From NCBI GenBank assembly GCA_031213475.1, contig JARUPZ010000009.1, forward strand, positions 5,303,601 to 5,367,600: 64,000 nt of DNA, in the 5' to 3' direction. The stretch is from Nereocystis luetkeana. Lineage: Eukaryota > Sar > Phaeophyceae > Laminariales > Laminariaceae. The position numbers and the translations under genes are program-made. The notes below the pieces were generated by a model. The model did no database searches and was not told where the DNA came from. It was given only the letters and a program-made list of their open reading frames with translations. Positions 56,575 through 64,000 of this stretch are shown here, in pieces (position 1 is the first letter of the stretch; every line of letters begins with the position of its first letter).

Positions 56575-57447
56575 AAAGTAGAACATGACCATACTACTAG
56601 TTAGTGCTACAAACCGGTGTAGCTGGTTCGAACGTGGTCTTCCCTGGTCTTCTCTTCTTGTTTTTTTTTTTTTTTCTTTCTTGCGCTGATTTTCATGTTA
56701 TTTTTTTCTCTTCCTCTTCCTTTTCTGATTGATAAGCCGTACTGAAGGAGACGTGTGGCGTGGTTGGAAGACGAACCTGCTCTGCTCGTTTCGTATTGTC
56801 TGACGCCAAGGGGCTGGGCATAGTTGACGAACGCAGGGCGGAGACGGCAGTCTGGGTAGCAAGGTACCAGGCGGATTAGCAAGGAGAACCTGGCTATACT
56901 ACTCGTACCACAAGCTGCTGCCGTCACGTGGAAGGTGCTTTGGGCTTTGGTCTGCCTGTTATTTCCCCTTTGTTATTTTTCCTTGTTACTTTTTCCCTTG
57001 GTTCTTTGTCTTATTCTGTTTACAAGCAGTGGTGTTTTTTCCATTTTTTTTTTTTTTTTTCTTCTTTTTTTCTCGAGCTCGTTCTTTTTCAAATGTTGGC
57101 CACCTCGCCTGCGGGGGGGGGGGCAAGACAGATTGTTTCTCTTAGATTTTGCTTTCATTTTTCTTCTTTTTCTCTTTCGATTTGTCTACCTTGTTTTTGT
57201 TTTCTCTTTGATTGTTTCTTTTCGTTTCACTATTTCATAGATTGCGTATGTCGTGCCTGTCGTATCTAGTATGATGACAGGGCTTTGCATTGCCCACTGC
57301 AGTGCACACTGCATACGTGGCAACGTAGTATCTCTGTGGCGTAGCTTTGTGACCACATAACTTGTATATCTTCTAGGATTGAAGAATCGGCACGGACACT
57401 GGTTGTGCTGGATGTTTGACGAGTAGAATGAACGGTTTAATGTGAAG

Positions 57448-57588
<141 letters not shown>

Positions 57589-58049
57589 GGTATATATATA
57601 TATATATATATAATATATATATATATCTTGGGGTTTCTGTCAAAATCAGGTATAACTGGCCACGGTTCGGCCAAAATCAGTTACATTCTAAAAACAAGAC
57701 CGAAAACGCCCGAGGAGCCTTGCTGTTGGCCAGGCTGACATCGAAACTGATTATAGCTCGAACAGGCCAAGGTGTGCAATGTTTTTTTTCTATTCTGTCC
57801 GAGTTTCAACTGATTTTATCAAACTTTGAACCAACCAGTCAAAGAGGCCATACGTGCACTGTTTTCTTTCTCCATATGCGTCTGCCCTCCCACGGTCGAA
57901 TTTTTTTTGTACTAACGTATTTACGCTGTATGTACTCGTACGTTGTACGTGAAAGTACGTATTTACGTATGCATACATGCTTTCTCTAATGGTTTTACTT
58001 TTCTTCGTTGGGGTGGGCGACGTGCTGCAGTTGCCAATAGTTGTTGTGA

Positions 58050-58243
58050 TGTGTACATGGCATTGCATTGCTCACTGCAGTGCTTACTGCATACGTGGCT
58101 ACCAGGTACGTAGTAGTATCTCTGTGGCGTAGCTTTGTGACCACAAAACGTGTATCTCTTCTAGGATTGAAGAATCTGCACGGACACTGGTTGTGCTGGA
58201 TGTCGACGAGTTGAAAGAACGGTTTGTGAAGAACACACACACT
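58050..58243 (+). mobile_element. 5'-truncated LINE tail copy
   Basis: Matches the last 170 bp of the LINE before its tail (57290-57455): CACTGCAGTG, ATCTCTGTGGCGTAGCTTTG, CTAGGATTGAAGAATC, CACGGACACTGGTTGTGCTG and TGTGAAGAACACACACAC. Only about six AC units remain. It is an independent, extremely 5'-truncated insertion of the same or a close family. Confidence 0.7.
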
Positions 58244-59096
58244 CTGCTGTGTTGTTTTCTATGTTCACAGCGGTCTACACAGCAACATGGTATTTATCTG
58301 CAGCACCCCGCGTAGAGGTGGGCTCAGGTTTGGTAGTTCAAGACTAATTCGTGCCGAGCTCGCTGTTCCGCGAGGACGGTCTTGAGGATTTCAAGCTGTC
58401 AAGGGGACGGCGCCAGACTAAATACCAACCTCGCCCCCCCCTGTCGTGGCAAAACAAACGGGAGCCATTAATAGGGACTCTCTGCGGGTCCAAGTGGAGC
58501 CCGTGGCATCGAAACACTCAAGGAGACACAACGATTGAGATTTTGGTGTGGAATGCTTATTTTTTACCGGACTTTCATTAACAGAACACCGCTCGTGGTG
58601 CGCAGTTTTCTTGGTTTTAGTATATATATAATACCGGATTTTGTCTGAAACGGATCAGGTATAACTGACTTAAATTTAGCATTCACCCTATATATACACA
58701 TACCTAGGTAGGACGATTCCTCGTTTTGTTCTTCAGAATGTAGGATGTTCTTATGTTTCCAAACGGAGTTTTTTTACTCCAAGGCGTGGACAAGCACTGC
58801 AGTTCGTCCGCCCCGGTCCGCGTTGAGGGGGTCTCAGGTTTGGTACTGAAAGACAACCTCATACTTATCAGGCCCTTCCCCGAGGATGGTCGAAAAGCGC
58901 GGTAACGCTGGCAACGCGAAGTGGTGTGCCAGAATATATTTTCTTGGCGCTCTCATCGTGGCCAAACAAAACGAAGCCTTGTGACCTCTGCAGGTACAAA
59001 TGGAGCCAGTGGTACCCATACTCGTGTCCGTGATGTTCAGGCGTTCAGGCGCGTTCCGGTTGTTGTAGCGAATCTTCGTGGGGCATTGGGTGGATC

Positions 59097-59235
59097 TTAA
59101 CGAGGACTGTTTTTCAGTTATTCTCGGCATTTATTCCCTCGAAATTTCGGTATTTTCTAGTAGGAAAAATACAGGAAATAAATACCGAAATATCGGGAAA
59201 ATACCGAAAAAAACTGAAAAACACTCATCGCTAGC
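59097..59235. repeat. Miniature inverted-repeat (hairpin) element
   Basis: CTTAACGAGGACTGTTTTTCAG at the left is inverted at the right (CTGAAAAACACTCATCGCTAG). AATTTCGGTATTTT and AAATACCGAAATATCG pair further in. A second, related hairpin follows to about 59355 (CGGCATTTTCCCGATGTTTC ... GCGAAATGCC). A relative lies at 3420-3550. Confidence 0.6.
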
Positions 59236-59639
59236 CCTGTTATCTATGTGGTTTTCGGCATTTTCCCGATGTTTCGGTATTCCATGTTTTTTTCCTAAAA
59301 GGATATACCGCATTTTCGGCGAAATGCCAAAAAAAGACCTGAAAAACAGCCCCTAACGTTTGTGGAGGACGTTTGATACTGGAACTAACTGGTATATATA
59401 TAGCTGATTTCGACCGATATGGATCAGGTATACCAAAATTTGGCAACAAACAGGCTCTTTTAGTATAGTTTAGGTAATGTCCTTTGTATCTACCTCTGAT
59501 GCCTTTGTTTTCGATGTTCTTCTGTTTGCGGAGGCGCATTGTTAACACTCGGCGGTAATGCGAGCACCACCATCACTAATTATTGCAGAAAAACTTGGTG
59601 ATATTTCCGTGTCGCAATACTTTTTTGAGTGAAGACCCA

Positions 59640-61180
59640 GATGTTTGGAGGGATTTGATTCATCTGGAGAAGGCCCGGGGCGAGGGCGGTGTGAAGGTTG
59701 ACCCCCTAACTTGTGTACGGACCGCGGTATTGGCTATGCTGTACGCTGACGACGCAGACATTGTTCCTGAGTCGACGGAAGGCCTTGCGAAGGTCATAAC
59801 CGTCATTCCGACTGTTTTCGGGTGTCAGGCCTCATCGTATCCGAAGGGAAAACGCAGACCATCTTGCTGCGGACACCGAATCAGGCACCTTACACCTAAT
59901 CGCTCGTCCTCGCAGCAGCGAGGCAGATGTATAGACAGACTATTCTGTTTTCGTACCAGGAACGTACTGTCGCAAACAAACGCTGACAACAAACATGCCA
60001 GATATCACTCGACGGATACGACTCGCGAGGGGATGCTACTATAGGTTCAAACGGAAGCTGTGTGTGATATGGAATATCTATCGTTCATTCTAATTGTGTG
60101 CTTTCGGAATACTAACGTGATGGAAACCCTTCGGTACTGGTACGTGACGTGGACTCTTTTGGCCAGGAGTGGTTCGCTGAGCTCCGAACGGTACACCACA
60201 CACTCCTCCTACGGAACATTAATTGGTTTCCATCGACGAGAACGCACGCCAAGGCCCTCAAAATAGCGCAATGCGATAGCGTTGAGGCCATCATACGGAA
60301 TTGATGCCTCTATTTTGCGGGGGCCGGGAACCAGGCCGACCGGGAAATAACTGAGCCGAATATTTAGCAGATAGATGTCGTCATTGTTTTTCGAGCCACC
60401 CGGGGGTCCGCGAGAAGATTTTCTGTTCGAGATAGATCCGGTGGTATGGTCGAGGGCGGGCAAGAAGAGAGGGGAGTGGTACCTGGGGGTCGTCGAAGCG
60501 GCCGACTGTTTTCATGGCGAGGCACCACCGGGACAAGGCACAGAGCGGGCGGCTGCACCATGCAGCCCAGGACGTCACGAACAAGGCCAGAAGGGAAGGA
60601 AGGAAGAGGGGGGGGGGGGGGCAGCCGAACTGATAGAGTTGTGGACGAATGCACAAACCAACAATAGATCGGGTGGCTAGGTATCGGTCCGCCACTATCG
60701 CTCTTACACAGTCTGTTGCCGGAATATCTGCCTCCTTCGTGTTGCTTCGTTTGTGCAGCAGATATCTGTCCTTGCTGAGTACGTACGAGGTATCCTTTAC
60801 GTGTAGCAGCCATAATATTGAACTCTTTGCGTAACTGTGAGGTATGTTTTCTTTCTTGCGTATTTTACGTTTTTATGTATTTCTGTTTTTTTCTGGTGTT
60901 GCTTGTGTTGTCGTCTTATCGTACCCGATACACTGGCATTTCACTTGATTAACACTTCAATATGCAATTTTTAATTATTATTATCCCCCTTGCCATTCGA
61001 CCATGTTCAGCATGAATTTATTGTTTTTTGGTCTTATTCTGACTCACAGTCTCCGAGCGCAGGATCCATATATCTCTAGAATAGAGGATCAGTACGGACT
61101 CTAATTCTTTTTTTGCAGCTTGGTAAAAAGGACGATTCAATGTGAAGAAAACAACAACAACAACAACAACAACAACAATA
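59640..61180 (+). mobile_element. Second LINE copy, 5'-truncated and decayed
   Basis: Starts within RT. LAMLYADDADIV (YADD at 59742-59753) and STEGLAKVITVI align with the first LINE. Later pieces (AKALKIAQCDSVEAIIR-like around 60250, GEWYLGVVEAADCF at 60475-60515) align in order but in shifting frames. It ends with TGTGAAGAAAACAACAACAAC. It is older than the first copy. Confidence 0.75.
61149..61178. repeat. (AAC)n microsatellite
   Basis: Ten AAC units immediately after the LINE-like 3' motif TGTGAAGAA. This is the tail of the second LINE copy. Confidence 0.85.
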
Positions 61181-61677
61181 CGGTTGGTCCACGCATAAGT
61201 TCTTTTTGGAAACCTGGTGCCGGTTCTTTCTCCGTATTTTTTGGGAATCGACAAAATGAACAAAGGGCTTCAGAATTCATTGCGGCCGAGAGGAGTCCAA
61301 ACCCGGTTTTGAAAATAAGCACTATACATGTATTTAAAAACCATATTGGGAAATATTACCGGGATATCATCCCGATATTATGTTGAAACCAAATATTCAA
61401 ATGGAATTCAACTCACAGACGACGCCCAACGCATACCTGACGAGAAGAGCCACGAATATTTCATCTTGTATTTTTTTCCGCCTTGCGACCCCAACTATTT
61501 CTCGCTCAAATTTGTCAAGTTGTAAGGGGAAACAAAGTTTGAACTGTGAGGATGAGATACACCGAAATCCGTTGCCAACTTGGTTTTGAATAACTTGGAC
61601 ACTTCTTGCGAGAAAGAATGACCCATATTGGGAGGGGGGAGAAAACAACGATTTTTTTTTACGTTTTGTTTCTCGTA

Positions 61678-62657
61678 TAAGACCTATATGCTAAAGGTAC
61701 AGCGAAGTTGCAATAAAAAGTTTGAATTTCAAAGATACCCGCCAAAAAAATCAGAACACGCTTCCTATGGGCCACCTAAAAAAAACAAAGTTCCTAAAAT
61801 ACCTGATAGCTATGCCAATGGTACAGCGACGTTTTAATAAAAAGGTTGAATTTCTAAGATACCCGCCAAAAAAAATCAGAACACGCTTTCTATGGGCCAC
61901 GTAAAAAAAAAAAAGTTCCTAACTTCTAGAAAAACCCGAAAAAAAACAATCTGGGACCGATGTTCGGCCAACATCGGGTTGAGAAAAACTCAGGCCGATG
62001 TTTGGTTCGAAGCGGTGAGATTCCGAGTCCTCGACAGACATCGATCAACAAAACCAACGATTGCGTCATGAATCCTGAACGGAGTGCGCTCGTTAGGGGC
62101 TCCGACACACCCCAGGGCCAAAGTCTTCACACCATGGCCGGTGTCATGCGGCGGGAGCTGACCAGGCGTATCATAAAAAAACAGTTGGCCGCTGGTTTGC
62201 ACAAAACACAAGGCAAAATTTCTCCAACTAAATGTCTCGAATGACAAAAAATATACTTTTTTTCAGGTTTGGGAGGATACCGTAGGACGCCGCCGGCAAG
62301 CTCTCGCCCCCTAGACCATGGATCCGCCTGATATCTTCGAGGCCGTCATCTATACTCGTTGGGCTTGCCAGATACCGAGTGGGTTGGCCGTGGACTGAGT
62401 CTATGTCGAGATCGAGCGTCAATCGTCGCACGAGCTGGATTCGATCACCGTGTTGACAATTTGCGACCAGAAAACAACAAATTGCGCCGCCTGCAGCCGT
62501 TGTTTGTGAAAAAAAAAAGAAAAAATCAAACATTGTTTTTTTTTTTTCCCACAGCGGTGGTACGAGTAAATTTCCGTCTGTTTTTTGAAAGCGATATATT
62601 TGAAAACAAACTTTTGAACTTCGCGTTTCCATTGGCATACTATATAGATAGGCCTAA
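61678..62657. mobile_element. Non-autonomous TIR element, copy 2
   Basis: Same family as 28238-29083. TAAGACCTAT at the left and the inverted AGGCCTAAT/ATTGGCAT end at the right bound a shared interior. The left end is tandemly duplicated: GGTACAGCGA at 61696 and 61820, a period of 124 bp. No transposase frame. Confidence 0.7.
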
Positions 62658-62659
62658 TG

Positions 62660-64000
62660 TATATTTGAATATCTATGTATTACAGTCGGTGCCATAGTAT
62701 CCCGCATGACCTGGAAATACTGGATTTACAGGACAAGGAATAAGACAATTTTGTGTTCGTGTGTTTCACTGTATGTGGTACAACATATATCTCTGTATCA
62801 TAATCGGTGTCATACTCTCTAACACGACCTGAAAATACCGGATTTGGGGGAAAAGGTTTGTGATTTATGTGTTTTATTCACTGTCTGTGGTGAAACACAA
62901 TATATGTGTATCATAATCAATGTCATTTTATCTCCACCATGAAGCGAAAATCCCGGATGTCATGTGAGAGAAGAAAAGGAACGAGCCAGATTTGGGCTTG
63001 TGCTTTCTTCACATTTTTGTTTTTAACATCACTTTTATTTCCAGCCTGCTGTAGTTCGTAGTAGTTTTTTTTTCCTCGCCGAAAACCAGCACAAGCCGTG
63101 GTCATAGGTCTTGTCCCTTCGCCCCCCCGGTGCATCCCTTTCTTTATATTAATGTATGTGGTAGAACAGAATATCTATGTATTATTGTATGTATGATATC
63201 ACGATCGGTGTCATCCTATCTTCACCATTATCAGAAATGCCCGGAATTGGGGCGGGGGGGGGACTCCGCTTTCTGCGTGTGTTTTCCACGCTGTAATACG
63301 TGTGCAAAGTATTCTATTTATCAGTATATATACCGGACATGGTGTCATCCTTTTCGGCATGACCGGGTTGCCGCGAAGGTCCTTGGGGAGAAACCGATTA
63401 TTGTGGCTCCGAATCGATATCTTCCGCATGTGAAACACGTTAAGAAAACCGCCTACCAGCTACTTGCCGCTCGTAACCTTGGCACTACGAGGACGCCCAG
63501 CCCTCTATATTGGCTTGTCTTTGTGCGTGGGTGTGCTCTCGTGTGTGCACATACATGTGGATTTTAGTGTTTTTACGATAGTATGGTCCCCTGTGTGTCT
63601 CGTTCGAATTAGTTTCGCTGTGGAAATAATTGAAACAAAAAACATGGATCCTGGTCCAATTCGCCCGAGTACGTTGAGTTTTGAGATTGTATGTTCTTCA
63701 GTTGTTTGCGCATAAAATAAACCATATTTCCCACGCATAAAAGAGTTTCCGACTTTTTATCGACAAAAATTAGGCGGGGGAAAAAAACTTGCCACTTGCA
63801 ATGAACCTGGTCGACGAGCTCTGTTCAAAACGGGTGAAAACAAATGTTCCCCACGTTCGTTCACATTAAACCAATCAATGCAAACCATCTACTAAAATCC
63901 ACTGATTAGCGAATATCTGGCCAACAAAAAAACAAGAAAAAATGATAGATAGATATAAGATAAACCCGTGAAACAGAGTCTTCAAAACAATATTTGATCC
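62660..64000. other. Unassigned terminal stretch
   Basis: AT-rich sequence with loosely repeated words (AATATCTATGTATTA, TATCATAATCGGTGTCAT, CCTGAAAATACCGGATTT) about every 130-250 bp between 62670 and 63250, suggesting a degenerate tandem repeat. No gene supported. Confidence 0.35.

Overview
The window looks like a repeat-rich, intron-rich eukaryotic nuclear locus. It has GT-AG introns with pyrimidine tracts, a Ty3/gypsy element with a chromodomain-like tail, a non-LTR retrotransposon (LINE) with an apurinic-type endonuclease, a tRNA-headed SINE, short inverted-repeat elements, satellites and long microsatellites. There are no operons, prokaryotic genes, rRNA genes or CRISPR arrays. The species cannot be fixed from sequence alone. 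A macroalgal or stramenopile-like genome is a weak guess from the roughly balanced base composition, the long introns and the retroelement mix.

Layout. 1-3600: nested dispersed repeats with a complete tRNA-headed SINE on the minus strand (155-524). 3600-7470: two paralogous blocks, each a unique-looking leader followed by a CTG/CTCGAG-rich higher-order satellite, separated by an AGATC-rich degenerate repeat. 9400-19560: a dead Ty3/gypsy element (gag-like, protease DTG, RT, RNase H, integrase with HHCC finger, chromodomain-like end). 19880-20255: an inverted copy of a repeat also seen at 3060-3410, plus a 77-bp tandem pair. 23290-24660: five units of a ~273-bp satellite. 26620-27580: a 290-bp direct-repeat pair. 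28238-29083 and 61678-62657: two copies of a non-autonomous terminal-inverted-repeat element. 52650-61180: a nearly full-length but broken LINE and at least two 5'-truncated relatives, all ending in simple repeats after the same 3' motif.

The most interesting locus is on the minus strand between about 48.7 kb and 38.8 kb (degraded traces to 33.0 kb). It is a multi-exon gene for a secreted, cysteine-rich modular protein. A signal-peptide exon is followed by two special Cys-rich exons and then twelve short exons. Ten of the twelve module exons are intact open frames of exactly 81 nt, one is 84 nt, and one 81-nt copy carries a stop. All are phase 1-1, and each encodes one six-cysteine module with the C-x5-C-x5-CC-x4-C-x6-C framework of cystine-knot (knottin-like) peptides. 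Nine of them form an alternating B-A-B-A array made by repeated duplication of a two-exon, ~630-695-bp unit. Several copies show lost splice acceptors, a stop, or a broken CC doublet, so the array shows gain and loss of peptide-module exons by tandem duplication and decay. I do not recognise the protein as a named family.
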